Shown here piece after piece: positions 28,841 through 38,790 of a stretch of DNA of 64,000 bases (position 1 is its first letter; each line of letters begins with the position of its first letter). The notes below the pieces were generated by a model that worked only from the letters and a program-made list of their open reading frames with translations, searched no databases and was not told where the DNA came from. The position numbers and the translations under genes are program-made. Source of the stretch: Paenibacillus aurantius (GTDB taxonomy: Bacteria > Bacillota > Bacilli > Paenibacillales > NBRC-103111); assembly GCF_032268605.1 (NCBI RefSeq), contig NZ_CP130318.1, positions 4,439,501 through 4,503,500 of the forward strand. The letters are read 5' to 3'.

Positions 28841-29326
28841 CTATTCCTCCTCCAGGAGCATCCGCTGCTGCAGCAGCCGGTACAAGCCGGGGACTTCCCG
28901 GTCGATCCGGACGGGCTTCCAGTCCCGGTTCAGCCAAACGTGCTTGGTGTTTCCTTCCACAAGCAGCTCCCCGGCCGGCTCCACCGTCTCCTCGTCCAAG
29001 GAACGGGCTCCCCGGTCCTCTTTCTCTTCGATCCGCCGGATCTCGCAATCAAACTGGATCCGGATGGGGGAATGCGCGGTCACCCGGGTATAGACCGTGA
29101 TCCGGTCGTCGTAGCGGGCCGGCTTCCGGAATTTGAGCTCCGCCTCCAGAACCGGAAGCAGAAGCCCCCGCTCCTCAAGGTCCTTATAAGTCATCCCGAG
29201 GGCCCGGATCATTTCCGTGCGTCCGATTTCGAACCAATTCAAATAATTGGCGTGATACACGACTCCCATCTGATCGGTTTCCTGATAGCGGACGCGAAGT
29301 TCAAGCTTGTGCCAGGGTGCAGCCAT
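28841..29326 (-). CDS. YbgC/FcbC-type acyl-CoA thioesterase
   Basis: A 161-residue hotdog-fold protein. The N-terminal motif VRYQETDQMGVVYHANYLNWFEIGRTE holds the catalytic-type Asp and the YHANY signature of 4-hydroxybenzoyl-CoA thioesterase-like enzymes. Probably hydrolyses an acyl-CoA; chain preference unknown. First gene of the pair with fxsA and directly downstream of pyk (separated by a terminator). Confidence 0.9.
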   Translation of the reverse strand: MAAPWHKLELRVRYQETDQMGVVYHANYLNWFEIGRTEMIRALGMTYKDLEERGLLLPVLEAELKFRKPARYDDRITVYTRVTAHSPIRIQFDCEIRRIEEKEDRGARSLDEETVEPAGELLVEGNTKHVWLNRDWKPVRIDREVPGLYRLLQQRMLLEEE

Positions 29327-29394
29327 GAGGTCCCCTCCTTAACCGGCTATAGCGGTGTTAATCCGACACCGCTTCCGGTAATCTTCCTTCTGGT

Positions 29395-29429
29395 AAAAAA
29401 GTGAAGCAGGAAACCCCCGCTCCACTTTG
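29395..29429 (-). terminator. Intrinsic terminator of pyk
   Basis: Reverse strand AAAGTG-G-AGC / GCT-T-CACTTT around a C-rich loop, followed by TTTTTT. Confidence 0.75.
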
Positions 29430-29445
29430 AATGATTTAATATACG

Positions 29446-31200
29446 TTACAGGACTTTGGCTTTGCCGGAGTAAACCACGCCGACCTCGGCATAGAGGGAT
29501 ACTTCCATCCCGTCCTCCAGCAGCGTCATGGCGTCCTTTACCCCCACGATAACCGGGATGCCCAGGTTAAGGCCAACAATGGCCGCATGGGACGTAATCC
29601 CGCCGGTTTCGGTAATGATGCCGGCCGCCTTCTCCAGAGCCGGCATGAATTCCTTGTCCGTCGCCGCCGTTACGAGAATGCAGCCCTCGGATACATGCTT
29701 GAGGGCTTCTTCCGGCGTGCGGGCCACACAGATTTTGCCGGTGATGCTTTGGCTTCCAATGCCTTGGCCCTTCGCGACCATTTCCCCGACAAGGTGAACC
29801 TTGATCAGGTTCGTGGAGCCGGAACGGCCCACCGGTACGCCGGCTGTAATGACCACGAGATCGCCAAGCCGGATCAGCCCCTGCTTGATGCTGTTGTCCA
29901 CCGCCATCTCGATCATTTCATCCGTCGTCTTGGCCTTCTCTCCCATAATCGGGATAACGCCCCACACCAAGGCCAGCCGGCGCATAACTCCCTCGTTCGT
30001 TGTGAACGCGATAATCGGGGCGGCCGGGCGGTATTTGGACACCATGCGCGCCGTATAGCCGCTTTCCGTCGAAGTAATGATCGCCTGGGCATGAAGGTCA
30101 AGAGCCGAGTTAGCGACAGCCTGGGAAATGGCTTCGGTCACCGTCACCTGCTGCTGCTGGCTCTGCTTGATGAAGATTTCGCGGTGCTCCAGAGCGGATT
30201 CGGCACGCTCGGCGATCCGGGCCATGGTCGTAACGGACTCCACCGGATACTTCCCGGCAGCCGATTCCCCGGACAGCATAACGGCGTCCGTTCCATCAAA
30301 GATTGCGTTCGCCACGTCGTTTGCTTCCGCGCGGGTCGGCCGCGGGTTGCGCTGCATGGAATCGAGCATCTGGGTCGCCGTGATAACCGGCTTGCCTGCT
30401 ACGTTGCACTTCTGGATGATCTTCTTCTGAACGAGCGGCACTTCTTCCGCCGGAATCTCTACGCCGAGGTCTCCGCGGGCTACCATTAGACCGTCCGACA
30501 CCTGAAGGATCTCGTCGAGGTTGTCCACGCCTTCCTGGTTCTCGATCTTGGAAATGATCTGAATGTGGGAAGCGTCGTTCTTCTCCAACAGATCGCGGAT
30601 TTCGAGCACGTCACTTGCTTTGCGTACGAAAGAAGCGGCGATGAAGTCAACGCCTTGCTCGATTCCGAACAGGATATCGTTCGCATCCTTCTCGGTAATG
30701 CCGGGCAGGGAAATCTTGACGCCCGGTACGTTGACGCCTTTCTTGCTCTTGATCGGACCGCCGTTTACGATGCGGCAAGTGATTTCCGTTCCCTGCACAT
30801 CCTCAACCGTCAAGCCGATGAGGCCGTCGTCGATCAGGATGGTCGAGCCGATATGAACGTCCTGCGGAAGCTCCGCGTACGTTACGGAAATGCGGTTCTT
30901 GTCCCCAAGAATCTCCTCGGTGGTAAGCACGAGGGTCTCGTCCTGCACGAGCTCAAGCGGCTCTTCCTTTAATTTGCCGGTGCGGATTTCGGGTCCTTTG
31001 GTATCGAGAAGGATCGCGACATTCCTGCCGAGCTCCTGGCCTACCTTGCGGATGTTGGTGATCCGTCCTCCATGTTCGTCAAAATCTCCGTGGGAAAAAT
31101 TCAGACGGGCCACGTTCATCCCGGCCGTGATGAGCTTCTTCAGCATATCCGGATGTTCGCTGGCCGGTCCGATGGTACATACAATCTTTGTTTTGCGCAT
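29446..31200 (-). CDS. pyk: Pyruvate kinase with C-terminal PEP-utilising extension
   Basis: 584 residues. Catalytic core: TIGPAS, the [11 protein letters not shown] barrel motif, [13 protein letters not shown] and the potassium/ADP region around DLGVEIP and [11 protein letters not shown]. The last 100 residues add the phosphohistidine-like domain ([11 protein letters not shown]), as in Bacillus and Geobacillus enzymes. Converts PEP + ADP to pyruvate + ATP. ATG 31200 follows AGGAGG; the frame continues upstream without a better start. In B. subtilis pfkA sits between accA and pyk; here there are only 118 bases between pyk and accA and no pfkA. Confidence 0.96.
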   Translation of the reverse strand: MRKTKIVCTIGPASEHPDMLKKLITAGMNVARLNFSHGDFDEHGGRITNIRKVGQELGRNVAILLDTKGPEIRTGKLKEEPLELVQDETLVLTTEEILGDKNRISVTYAELPQDVHIGSTILIDDGLIGLTVEDVQGTEITCRIVNGGPIKSKKGVNVPGVKISLPGITEKDANDILFGIEQGVDFIAASFVRKASDVLEIRDLLEKNDASHIQIISKIENQEGVDNLDEILQVSDGLMVARGDLGVEIPAEEVPLVQKKIIQKCNVAGKPVITATQMLDSMQRNPRPTRAEANDVANAIFDGTDAVMLSGESAAGKYPVESVTTMARIAERAESALEHREIFIKQSQQQQVTVTEAISQAVANSALDLHAQAIITSTESGYTARMVSKYRPAAPIIAFTTNEGVMRRLALVWGVIPIMGEKAKTTDEMIEMAVDNSIKQGLIRLGDLVVITAGVPVGRSGSTNLIKVHLVGEMVAKGQGIGSQSITGKICVARTPEEALKHVSEGCILVTAATDKEFMPALEKAAGIITETGGITSHAAIVGLNLGIPVIVGVKDAMTLLEDGMEVSLYAEVGVVYSGKAKVL

Positions 31201-31318
31201 GGTTTCTTTTTCCTCCTGTTTGGAACGCATTTCTATCTAGCATGAAGTCTTAACAGCCGACTCCAGGGATAAACGTTGACGCGAGAAAGCCCTTAGGGCC
31301 GCCGGCTCGCAAGCTCCT

Positions 31319-32287
31319 CTACCCGAGGTGCTGATAATGGCTGACCCGGCCAAGGGCTCGGAATTTGTTGAAGCGGTCTTCCTTCAGCTCTTCCCGGGAC
31401 ATCGGAAGAAGCTCCTGCAAATGCTGCCACAGCTTCTCCCGGATCGCATCGGCCTGCAGGCTCTTGTCCTTGTGGGCGCCTCCCTTTGGCTCCGGTACGA
31501 TATCGTCGATCACGCCGAGCTCCAGGATGTCCTGGGCCGTTATCTTCATCTTCTCGGCCGCTTCGAGGGAACGGGAGGCGTCCTTGAACAGAATGGACGC
31601 CGCTCCTTCCGGCGAAATGACGGAATAGATGGCGTGCTCGAGCATGAGAACGCGGTTGCCGACACCCAAGGCCAATGCCCCGCCGCTTCCTCCTTCTCCG
31701 ATCACGACACAAATCACCGGCACTCCGAAGGAGGCCATCTCCCTCAGGTTGCGGGCTATGGCTTCCGCCTGCCCCCGCTCCTCCGCGGCTCCGCCCGGGT
31801 AGGCACCCGGAACGTCGATGAATGTAATGATCGGACGGTTGAATTTATCCGCCTGCTGCATGAGCCGAAGGGCTTTGCGGAATCCCTCGGGATGCGGCAT
31901 GCCGAAGTTGCGGGCAATGTTATCCTTGGTGTCCTTGCCCTTCTGGTGGCCGACGACGGTAACCGGCAGCCCGTTCAGCTTGGCGATTCCGCCTACGATG
32001 GCCAGATCGTCGGCAAACATCCGGTCTCCATGAAGCTCGAGGAAATCCGTGCAGACCGCCTGGATATAATCGAGCGTGGTCGGACGCATCGGGGACTTGG
32101 CAATCTGCATTTTGTGCTGGACCGTCAGGTTGGCATAGATCTCTTCCTCAAGGACCTTGTACCGTTCTTCGAGCCGGCCGATCTCGTCGCTGAAGTCGAT
32201 CTTCTTGTCCGCTCCGAGCTTGCGCAGCTCATCAATCTTGGCGCGAAACTCAAGTAGAGGCTGTTCAAAAGGCAATTCACCCGCCAT
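31319..32287 (-). CDS. accA: Acetyl-CoA carboxylase carboxyltransferase subunit alpha
   Basis: A 322-residue crotonase-fold subunit that, with AccD, moves the carboxyl group from biotin to acetyl-CoA for fatty acid synthesis. Family blocks seen: [38 protein letters not shown] (oxyanion-type Gly-Gly) and [15 protein letters not shown]. Its ATG shares one base with the accD stop (TGATG), so translation is coupled. Confidence 0.96.
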   Translation of the reverse strand: MAGELPFEQPLLEFRAKIDELRKLGADKKIDFSDEIGRLEERYKVLEEEIYANLTVQHKMQIAKSPMRPTTLDYIQAVCTDFLELHGDRMFADDLAIVGGIAKLNGLPVTVVGHQKGKDTKDNIARNFGMPHPEGFRKALRLMQQADKFNRPIITFIDVPGAYPGGAAEERGQAEAIARNLREMASFGVPVICVVIGEGGSGGALALGVGNRVLMLEHAIYSVISPEGAASILFKDASRSLEAAEKMKITAQDILELGVIDDIVPEPKGGAHKDKSLQADAIREKLWQHLQELLPMSREELKEDRFNKFRALGRVSHYQHLG

Positions 32288-33147
32288 CAGGAACTAACCT
32301 CCTTTACCGTGTGCATGTCGAGAATTTTGGTCAAGGTCGCTCTCATGTCTTTCCGGTGGACCACCTTGTCAAGCTGACCATGCTTTAAGTTAAACTCCGC
32401 CGTCTGGAAGTTATCCGGCAGCTTCTGGCGGATCGTCTGCTCGATAACCCGGCGTCCGGCAAAGCCGATGACCGCCCCGGGCTCGGCCAATATAAAGTCG
32501 CCCAAATTGGCGAAGCTCGCACTTACCCCGCCCAGGGTAGGGTCGGTTAAGACGGAAATGAACAAGCCGCCGTTCTCATGAAACTTGTTCAGAACAGCGC
32601 TTGTTTTGGCCATCTGCATTAGGGCTAGAATGCTTTCCTGCATCCGGGCCCCGCCCGAGGTGGAGAAGATGATAAGGGGATACCCCTTCTGCATCGCCTT
32701 TTCGGCCGCGCGTGCGATCTTCTCTCCCACAACGCTTCCTAGCGTTGCCGTAAAAAATTCAAAGCTCATCACGCAAACGACCACCGGAAACCCGCCGATC
32801 GTCCCTTCCCCGGTGACCACGGCGTCCATAAGGCCCGTTTTCTCGATCATCTGCGCCGTCTTCTCCACATAGCCCGGGAAGCCGAGCGGATCCTCCGAGA
32901 TCAGATCCCGGTCATATTCAAACAGCCTTCCATCATCGAGCGTCATGGAAAGCCGTTCCCAAGCGCCCAGAATGAAGTGGTAGCCGCAGGTCGAGCACAC
33001 TTTCAGGTTCTTCTCCAGCTCCATGCTGAATTGGATGGCTCCGCACTTCGGGCATTTGTTCATCAATCCTTCGGGAATGTCGCGTTTCGCCTTCTCGGAA
33101 GGAATCGTTGCATATTTCTTCTTCTTTTGGAACAAATCCTTTAACAC
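32287..33147 (-). CDS. accD: Acetyl-CoA carboxylase carboxyltransferase subunit beta
   Basis: 286 residues. An N-terminal zinc ribbon is formed by Cys32, Cys35, Cys51 and Cys54 (CPKC and CSTC), which binds mRNA/DNA and helps substrate entry in the family. The crotonase-like core has [18 protein letters not shown] and a GRRVIEQT segment. The start is GTG 33147 behind GAGGTG. First gene of accD-accA. Confidence 0.96.
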   Translation of the reverse strand: MLKDLFQKKKKYATIPSEKAKRDIPEGLMNKCPKCGAIQFSMELEKNLKVCSTCGYHFILGAWERLSMTLDDGRLFEYDRDLISEDPLGFPGYVEKTAQMIEKTGLMDAVVTGEGTIGGFPVVVCVMSFEFFTATLGSVVGEKIARAAEKAMQKGYPLIIFSTSGGARMQESILALMQMAKTSAVLNKFHENGGLFISVLTDPTLGGVSASFANLGDFILAEPGAVIGFAGRRVIEQTIRQKLPDNFQTAEFNLKHGQLDKVVHRKDMRATLTKILDMHTVKEVSS

Positions 33148-33184
33148 ATAGACACCTCACCAGGCGTTATTCTGCAGGTAGACA

Positions 33185-33373
33185 TTACCTGTGCAAAATC
33201 GAATTGAGCACTTCCTGGACCTCTTCGAGCTCCCCTTCCGGGACCCGAATTTCGAATTGATTTTTGGAAAGGTCGATTGCCCGGACTTGGACAAGAAAGC
33301 CTTCTTCCGTCAGTTTCTGCTTTATACGCTCGGCGATCTTCGCTGTCGGAGCAATATAAATCACCGTCCACAT
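33185..33373 (-). CDS. Conserved small protein, unknown function
   Basis: 62 residues, start ATG 33373 with GGGAGGG eight bases upstream. The predicted fold is beta-alpha-beta-alpha: WTVIYIAPTAKIAERIKQKL, then GFLVQVRAIDLSKNQFEIRV, then a terminal helix ending ILHR. This resembles a small ferredoxin-like or DUF2007-like domain (two-strand hairpin with flanking helices), but I do not recognise it firmly. Only 37 bases separate it from accD, so it is probably co-transcribed with accDA. The longer frame to 33436 lacks a ribosome site. Confidence 0.65.
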   Translation of the reverse strand: MWTVIYIAPTAKIAERIKQKLTEEGFLVQVRAIDLSKNQFEIRVPEGELEEVQEVLNSILHR

Positions 33374-33473
33374 GAGCAATACCCTCCCTAACCCGCTCTT
33401 CATCGAAACAAACACAATGGAATAATGATAGCACAACTACACTTTTTATAGCAACAAAGCTAAACAAGAAGAA

Positions 33474-33522
33474 AACGCGAGAAACGGCCCCGAATCTTGT
33501 GGAAGCGGGCCATTCTCGCGTT
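33474..33522. terminator. Hairpin between dnaE and the accDA transcript
   Basis: AACGCGAGAA / TTCTCGCGTT 10-bp outer stem, enclosing GGCCC / GGGCC. No clear T run, so this is a moderate terminator candidate. The rest of 33374-33621 holds nothing else recognisable. Confidence 0.5.
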
Positions 33523-33621
33523 CGGCTGGCAGCGGAGAAGAAGAGCCGCGCCGTGCGTCACGGGGGAGGGACGGGGCGGCTCTAGCCGGCCTTCCGGCGG
33601 TCTTGCAAGCCGCAGGGTGAG

Positions 33622-36600
33622 CTATTTTACCCGCACGGTGTCGGGGCCGAGCAGCTCCGCGATCTCCGCGAACAGCTCCGGTGAAGGCTTCACGCGGTAC
33701 TGCTCGCTCAGCGCGAGCGTCTTCTGCTGCCGCTCGTAGAAGAGCAGCACCGGCAGAGGGCCCGCGTGGGCCTGCAGCAGCGCCTGAAGGCGGGTCAAAA
33801 CCGGCGGCTGCTCCTTGGAAGCCGCGATTTTGACGTAGACCTTCTGCGAGCGCGCAGGCGAAGCCGCCGCGGGCGGGCTGGCGCTGCTGCCGCGGGGCGT
33901 GGCCGCCGCAGGCGGGCCGGCGCTGCCGCCGCGAGGCGTGGCTGCTGCGGGCGAGCCGGCGCTGCTGCCGCGGGGCGTGGCCGCCGCGGGCGAGCCGGCG
34001 CTGCTGCCGCGGGGCGAAGCCGCCGCGGGCCGGCTGGCGCTGCTGCCGCGAGGCGGGGCCGCCGCGCCTGAGCGGCGCCCGCCGCTGCGCGCGGCCTGCA
34101 GCCGCTCGCGCAGGCCCGGCTCGCCGAGCGGCAGCACCTGCTCGGCGAGCAGCTTGCCGCTCTCCTCGTCGAGCTGCAGCCGCGCCCTCACCACGAGCAG
34201 CCGGCCCTTGTCGACCCGCTCCCGGCACTCTTTCCACAGCTCGGGAAAGAGAACGACCTCCACCTTGTCGATGCGGTCCTCGAGCTCGACGAAGGCCATC
34301 TGCTGGCCCTTCTTCGTGACGATGAGCTTCATCGAAACGACCATCCCGGCCACCGCGACATCGCTCTGATCGGGCATATCGGGTAAATATTGGATGGGGT
34401 CGATCTCCAGCTCCCGGAGCTCGTCCTCGTAATCATCGAGGGGATGACCGGACAGGAAGAGCCCGAGAAGCTCCCTCTCCATATCCAGCTTCTGCATGCG
34501 GGTATAGGGCTTGACCTCGGGGTAATCGATCGTCCAGTTCACTTCCTCCGTGAAGCCGAACAGGTGAAGCTGGAGATCGTCCCGCTCCTTCTTCCACTTC
34601 ACGGCGGCTTCCACCGTTTCGTCAAGCACCGCCAGAAGCTGGGCACGGTGCCCGGGAAGCGAATCCATGGCTCCTCCTTGAATAAGCGATTCAATCACCC
34701 TCTTGTTGCAGACGCGCAGATCCACCCTCCGGCAGAAATCGAGCAGATTCTCATAGGGCTCGTCCTGCCTCTCCTTGCGGATCGTTTCAATGGCATGCGT
34801 GCCGACGTTCTTGATGGCGGCAAGGCCAAAGCGGATCCGCCCCCGAGCGGCTTTCTTCTCCCCTTCTCCTGAAGGCTCCCTGCCATCCGCGCTCGCCCTC
34901 TTCTCCGCTTCCTCGTCCGGTTCCTCGCCGGCTCCGCTTTTATGACCGGCGGGAGCCGCGTTTTCCCCAGCCGGGGTAAAGACCACTCCGCTCTCGTTCA
35001 CATCGGGAGGCAGCACCTCGATACCCATCCGGCGGCATTCATCGACATATTCCGCCACCTTGCGGTGGCTGCCCATTACGGCGGTCAGCATGGCGGACAT
35101 AAATTCGACCGGGTAATGGGCTTTAAGATAAGCCGTTTGGAAGGACAGCACTCCGTAGGCCGTAGCATGAGCCCGCGGGAACCCGTAATCGGCGAACCGG
35201 AGAATCATCTCGTATACGCGCCGCGCTTCTTCTTCCCCGTACCCTTGGGTGAGGCAGCCTTTTACGAAGTGAGCCCGCTGTTCGTCCAACACTTCCCGCT
35301 TCTTCTTGCTGACCGCGCGCCGCAGCAGATCGGCCTCTCCCAGCGAGAAGCCAGCCATAGCGGAGGCAATCTGCATGATCTGCTCCTGATAAACGATGAT
35401 TCCGTACGTATCCCCGAGAATGGGGGCAAGATCGGGATGGGGATAGTCCACCTCCGCCAGGCCGTGCTTGCATTGGATATACTTCGGGATGAATTCCATC
35501 GGGCCCGGCCGGTAAAGCGCGAGAACCGAGACGATATCCCCGAAGACACTCGGCTTCAGGTCTTTCAGTACCCGCCTCATGCCGGGTGACTCCAGCTGGA
35601 AGATTCCGGTGGTTTCTCCTCTGCCCAGAAGCTCGTAGGTCAAGGGATCCCCCTCGTCGATTCGCTGGAAATTTACTTCCACCCCGCGGCGCTCTTGGAT
35701 CCACCGGAGTGTCCGTTCGATGATGGACAAGGTGCGGAGACCCAGGAAGTCCATCTTCAAGAGCCCGATCGCTTCCAGATTTTCCATCGTGTATTGAGTT
35801 AGAGCGGTCTTCTCGGTTCCCTCCTGGAGAGGAACGTAGCGGGTCAACGGTTCACGCGAGATGACCACGCCGGCGGCGTGGGTCGAGGCGTGGCGGGGCA
35901 TCCCCTCCACCTTCATCGCCATCTCGAGGAGGCGGGCGGTGGAGGGCTGCTTGTCCGCAAGTGCCTTCAGATCGGGATTAAGCGTCAGGGCGTTCTTCAA
36001 GGTGATGCCGAGCCGATTCGGGATCAGCTTGGCGGCACGGTCGACCTCACCGTAAGGAAGGTTCATGACGCGGCCCACATCCCGGACCGCTCCCTTCGCG
36101 GCCAGGGTTCCGAAGGTGATGATCTGGGCGACATGCGCCTCGCCGTACTTGGCCACGACGTAATCGATCACTTCTTCCCGGCGCTCGTCGCTGAAGTCAA
36201 TGTCGATGTCCGGCATGCTGATCCGCTCCGGATTCAGGAAGCGCTCGAAGAGCAGCCGGTGGCGGAGAGGGTCCACGTCGGTAATGCGGAGAACGTAGGC
36301 CACCAGGCTTCCCGCCGAGGATCCCCGTCCCGGGCCGGTGGCAATTCCTTTCTTATGGGCGAACCGGATAAAGTCCCAGACGATCAGGAAATAGTCGGAG
36401 AAGCCCATCTTTCCGATAACGCCCAGCTCGTAATCAAGCCGTTCCTCGAGTTCCTTGCGGTACTCCGCGTTCTTCCATTCCGGCTGAGCCGAATACCGTT
36501 CCCGCAGGCCCTCTTCGCAGAGCCGGCGAAGGTAGCCGTCCGCCTGCAGACCGTCGGGAATCGGCTCGAATGCAGGCAGAATCGACCGGCCGAATTCGAG

Positions 36601-37422
36601 CTCGAGGGAGCATTTTTCGGCAATCTTCCCCGTATTGTCGATCGCTTGGGGAACATGGGGAAACAGCCGGCTCATCTCTTCCCCGCTCTTTAAATAAAGA
36701 GCGGTGGTTTGAATCTTGAATCGCTCGGGATCATCCATGGTTTTGCCTGTTCCGATGCAGAGAAGGATATCCTGAACCTCATGGTCTCCCGGATGGATAT
36801 AGTGAACGTCGTTCGTGGCCGCCAGCGGGATGCCGGTTTCCCGGCTGAGCTCGATCATGCCCTGCATGACCTTCTTCTGTTCCATCATGCCGTGATCCTG
36901 GATTTCAAGGTAATAATCGTCCCCGAAGAGCTCCCGGTACTGCTCCGCCGCCCTCTTCGCCTCTTCCTTGCGGTCGGCGAGAAGCAGCTGGGAGATCTCC
37001 CCCTTGAGGCAGGAGCTCAGGCACACGAGCCCTTCCGCATGAAGGGCCAGATGCTGACGGTCGATGCGCGGCTTGTAATGAAAGCCCTGCAGGTGAGCGA
37101 TCGACGTCAGCTTCATCAGGTTCTCGTAGCCCGTCTGGTTCTTCGCCAGAAGAATAAGATGGTAGATCGGCTGCTCCTGCCGGGAGCCCTTCCCATGAAG
37201 GGAGCCGCTCGTATAGTAGAACTCGCAGCCGATGATCGGCTTGATTCCGCGGCTTATACAGGCTTTATAGAAAGGAATGGCGCCGTACATGACGCCATGA
37301 TCCGTTAAGGCAAGCGAGGTCATGCCCAATTCGGCCGCGCGGGCGACAAGATCGTCGATGCGGGCCGCGCCGTCGAGGAGGCTGTATTCGCTGTGCACGT
37401 GAAGATGGACAAATGGGCTCAT
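33622..37422 (-). CDS. dnaE: DNA polymerase III alpha subunit DnaE with repetitive C-terminal insert
   Basis: 1266 residues (DnaE is typically about 1100-1170). Domains: an N-terminal PHP domain (HLHVHSEYSLLDGAAR; LTDHGVMYG), the polymerase core with SMPDIDIDFSDERR holding the metal-binding acidic residues (about residues 400-410), the GRGSSAGSLVAY fingers motif, a helix-hairpin-helix region, and an OB fold (VAVAGMVVSMKLIVTKKGQQMAF). Two low-complexity inserts account for extra length: a charged Gly/Glu/Lys linker (about 815-860) and five 13-residue Ala/Pro/Ser/Gly repeats (about 1123-1187). ATG 37422 follows AGGAG. Lagging-strand or error-prone replication role in Firmicutes. Confidence 0.95.
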   Translation of the reverse strand: MSPFVHLHVHSEYSLLDGAARIDDLVARAAELGMTSLALTDHGVMYGAIPFYKACISRGIKPIIGCEFYYTSGSLHGKGSRQEQPIYHLILLAKNQTGYENLMKLTSIAHLQGFHYKPRIDRQHLALHAEGLVCLSSCLKGEISQLLLADRKEEAKRAAEQYRELFGDDYYLEIQDHGMMEQKKVMQGMIELSRETGIPLAATNDVHYIHPGDHEVQDILLCIGTGKTMDDPERFKIQTTALYLKSGEEMSRLFPHVPQAIDNTGKIAEKCSLELEFGRSILPAFEPIPDGLQADGYLRRLCEEGLRERYSAQPEWKNAEYRKELEERLDYELGVIGKMGFSDYFLIVWDFIRFAHKKGIATGPGRGSSAGSLVAYVLRITDVDPLRHRLLFERFLNPERISMPDIDIDFSDERREEVIDYVVAKYGEAHVAQIITFGTLAAKGAVRDVGRVMNLPYGEVDRAAKLIPNRLGITLKNALTLNPDLKALADKQPSTARLLEMAMKVEGMPRHASTHAAGVVISREPLTRYVPLQEGTEKTALTQYTMENLEAIGLLKMDFLGLRTLSIIERTLRWIQERRGVEVNFQRIDEGDPLTYELLGRGETTGIFQLESPGMRRVLKDLKPSVFGDIVSVLALYRPGPMEFIPKYIQCKHGLAEVDYPHPDLAPILGDTYGIIVYQEQIMQIASAMAGFSLGEADLLRRAVSKKKREVLDEQRAHFVKGCLTQGYGEEEARRVYEMILRFADYGFPRAHATAYGVLSFQTAYLKAHYPVEFMSAMLTAVMGSHRKVAEYVDECRRMGIEVLPPDVNESGVVFTPAGENAAPAGHKSGAGEEPDEEAEKRASADGREPSGEGEKKAARGRIRFGLAAIKNVGTHAIETIRKERQDEPYENLLDFCRRVDLRVCNKRVIESLIQGGAMDSLPGHRAQLLAVLDETVEAAVKWKKERDDLQLHLFGFTEEVNWTIDYPEVKPYTRMQKLDMERELLGLFLSGHPLDDYEDELRELEIDPIQYLPDMPDQSDVAVAGMVVSMKLIVTKKGQQMAFVELEDRIDKVEVVLFPELWKECRERVDKGRLLVVRARLQLDEESGKLLAEQVLPLGEPGLRERLQAARSGGRRSGAAAPPRGSSASRPAAASPRGSSAGSPAAATPRGSSAGSPAAATPRGGSAGPPAAATPRGSSASPPAAASPARSQKVYVKIAASKEQPPVLTRLQALLQAHAGPLPVLLFYERQQKTLALSEQYRVKPSPELFAEIAELLGPDTVRVK
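33860..34054. repeat. Five tandem 39-bp repeats inside dnaE
   Basis: About five consecutive 39-bp units encode variants of GSSAGSPAAATPR. Two adjacent units are almost identical at DNA level, the others differ by a few substitutions. All units keep the dnaE frame. The very high GC creates long spurious open frames on both strands here. Confidence 0.85.
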
Positions 37423-37592
37423 GGCAAGGCTCCTATCCGGTTTAGTCACTCTATCTATTTTACCATAACGCGCCCGGCGGTGCGAACCCACATTCGCCTT
37501 TTTGGCAAGACTCCTAGGCAAATTGAGGCGTCTAGGTTTGTCCTTCTTCTCATATAAATGAAGCAGTTACCAATAAATCGGGAACGGATGGG

Positions 37593-37928
37593 ATGTCAAT
37601 GGCGGTTGCGACCAAGCTGGTCATCGATTTCTGTGTGGCGTTCGGCATCGTGCTCGGGGGAAGCCTGCTCGGGGGAATCGGGGCGGTGCTGATGCTCCAG
37701 CCTCCGTCCCTGGTGATGGAATCCATCGCGTCCAATATCAAAATCTGGGCGATGGTGGCGGCCGTGGGAGGGACCATAGACCCTCTACGTTTGATCGAAA
37801 CGAACATCCAGGAGGGTTACCTGTCACCGGCGATCAAGCAGATCGTCTACATCATAACGGCGTTTATCGGAGCCCAGGTGGGATTCTCGCTCGTTCAGTG
37901 GATATGCAAGGGAGGTGGGGAGCCGTGA
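37593..37928 (+). CDS. ytrH: Sporulation membrane protein YtrH
   Basis: A 111-residue membrane protein with three hydrophobic segments (about 8-35, 47-62, 82-103); the GIVLGGSLLGGIGAVLML and GGTIDPLRLIETNIQEGYLSP blocks match the YtrH family. In B. subtilis ytrH-ytrI is a sigma-E operon needed for efficient spore formation. It lies immediately upstream of ytrI and divergent from dnaE, as in B. subtilis. A CATATAAAT element at 37551-37559 resembles a sporulation -10, but no matching -35 was found. Confidence 0.88.
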   Translation: MSMAVATKLVIDFCVAFGIVLGGSLLGGIGAVLMLQPPSLVMESIASNIKIWAMVAAVGGTIDPLRLIETNIQEGYLSPAIKQIVYIITAFIGAQVGFSLVQWICKGGGEP

Positions 37929-38416
37929 GGGTCCCCCCGTCCGCTCTTTACCGGAAATGGGTGATGGGAGCGGGGCTGTTTATGGCAGGGGCGATCGTGG
38001 GAGCGGCGGTCTTCCTGAGTCTGATGCATCACAACTTCAGCGTCCTCTCCATCCAGAATCACAAGCTTAAAGAAGAAATGGAGAAGCTGAACAACGAGAT
38101 CAAGCAGCAGACGGGAAGCAAGCAGAAGCCGACCGTCATCAGCAAAATAACGGTGAACGTGGAGCCGTACAGCCCGAACGATCCGATCGACGACCTGTCG
38201 CTTACGGAGCTGAAGACCCGCATTCACAAAGACCTGCTCGTCGCAAGCGGCAAACCGGTTTCAGCCGTCAAGCAGGCACCGGGCGTCTTCATGGAGATCG
38301 TAAACGGCAATATCTACCAAGCCGTCCGGGATAGAAACTACGAGATCCGGGTCAAAACCATGGCCGTCATCCAAAACGAGCTGATCGTGTGGACCACCGC
38401 CCGCAAGCACACCTGA
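37925..38416 (+). CDS. ytrI: Sporulation membrane protein YtrI
   Basis: 163 residues with one N-terminal transmembrane helix (about 14-36), a coiled-coil segment (IQNHKLKEEMEKLNNEI) and a small extracytoplasmic C-terminal domain. GTG 37925 overlaps the ytrH stop as GTGA, giving translational coupling. The partner of YtrH in the mother-cell programme, by family knowledge. In B. subtilis nrnA (ytqI) follows; it is absent here and ytpI comes next. Confidence 0.86.
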   Translation: MRVPPSALYRKWVMGAGLFMAGAIVGAAVFLSLMHHNFSVLSIQNHKLKEEMEKLNNEIKQQTGSKQKPTVISKITVNVEPYSPNDPIDDLSLTELKTRIHKDLLVASGKPVSAVKQAPGVFMEIVNGNIYQAVRDRNYEIRVKTMAVIQNELIVWTTARKHT

Positions 38417-38480
38417 CCCATTGCTTTCCCGGCCCAAAACACGTACAGTAAGGACAAAACGTTATAAAAGGATGAGAACC

Positions 38481-38777
38481 ATGATCGCCTGGTACCATTA
38501 TCTTTTCTTTGCGCTGATCCTGCTTGCGCTGCTCGGAACCGTCGTCTACAGCTACCGCTACCGGGTGCAGAAGGATCCGGTCCGGCGTGGCCTGCTCGCC
38601 GCACGGATGAACCTCTGCATGGGCGCGATGCTGATTCTTTTTGCCCTCGTGCAGTTTCTTCTGTTTGAAGTAAGCAAGGTCAGGGTCGTCCTCGGCGTGC
38701 TGTTCCTTCTTCTCGGCTTCTTCAACCTGTTCGCCGGGCTTCGGAACCACTCGTTCTACAGCTCAAGGAAGGCTTAA
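38481..38777 (+). CDS. ytpI: YtpI-like membrane protein
   Basis: 98 residues, three hydrophobic helices (about 5-24, 41-62, 70-86) with RKDPVRRGL-type sequence (QKDPVRRGLLAARMNL) between the first two. Matches B. subtilis YtpI in size, topology and position before ytoI. Function unknown. AAAGGATGAG precedes ATG 38481. Confidence 0.82.
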   Translation: MIAWYHYLFFALILLALLGTVVYSYRYRVQKDPVRRGLLAARMNLCMGAMLILFALVQFLLFEVSKVRVVLGVLFLLLGFFNLFAGLRNHSFYSSRKA

Positions 38778-38790
38778 CGTCCGGTCCGGG

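Noticed and set aside
33446-34237. A 263-residue frame made of Ala/Arg/Gly-rich repeats on the reverse strand, and matching frames on the plus strand
   Set aside because: They are shadows of the 39-bp repeat array in dnaE; the high GC removes stop codons in several frames. No ribosome site and no natural composition.
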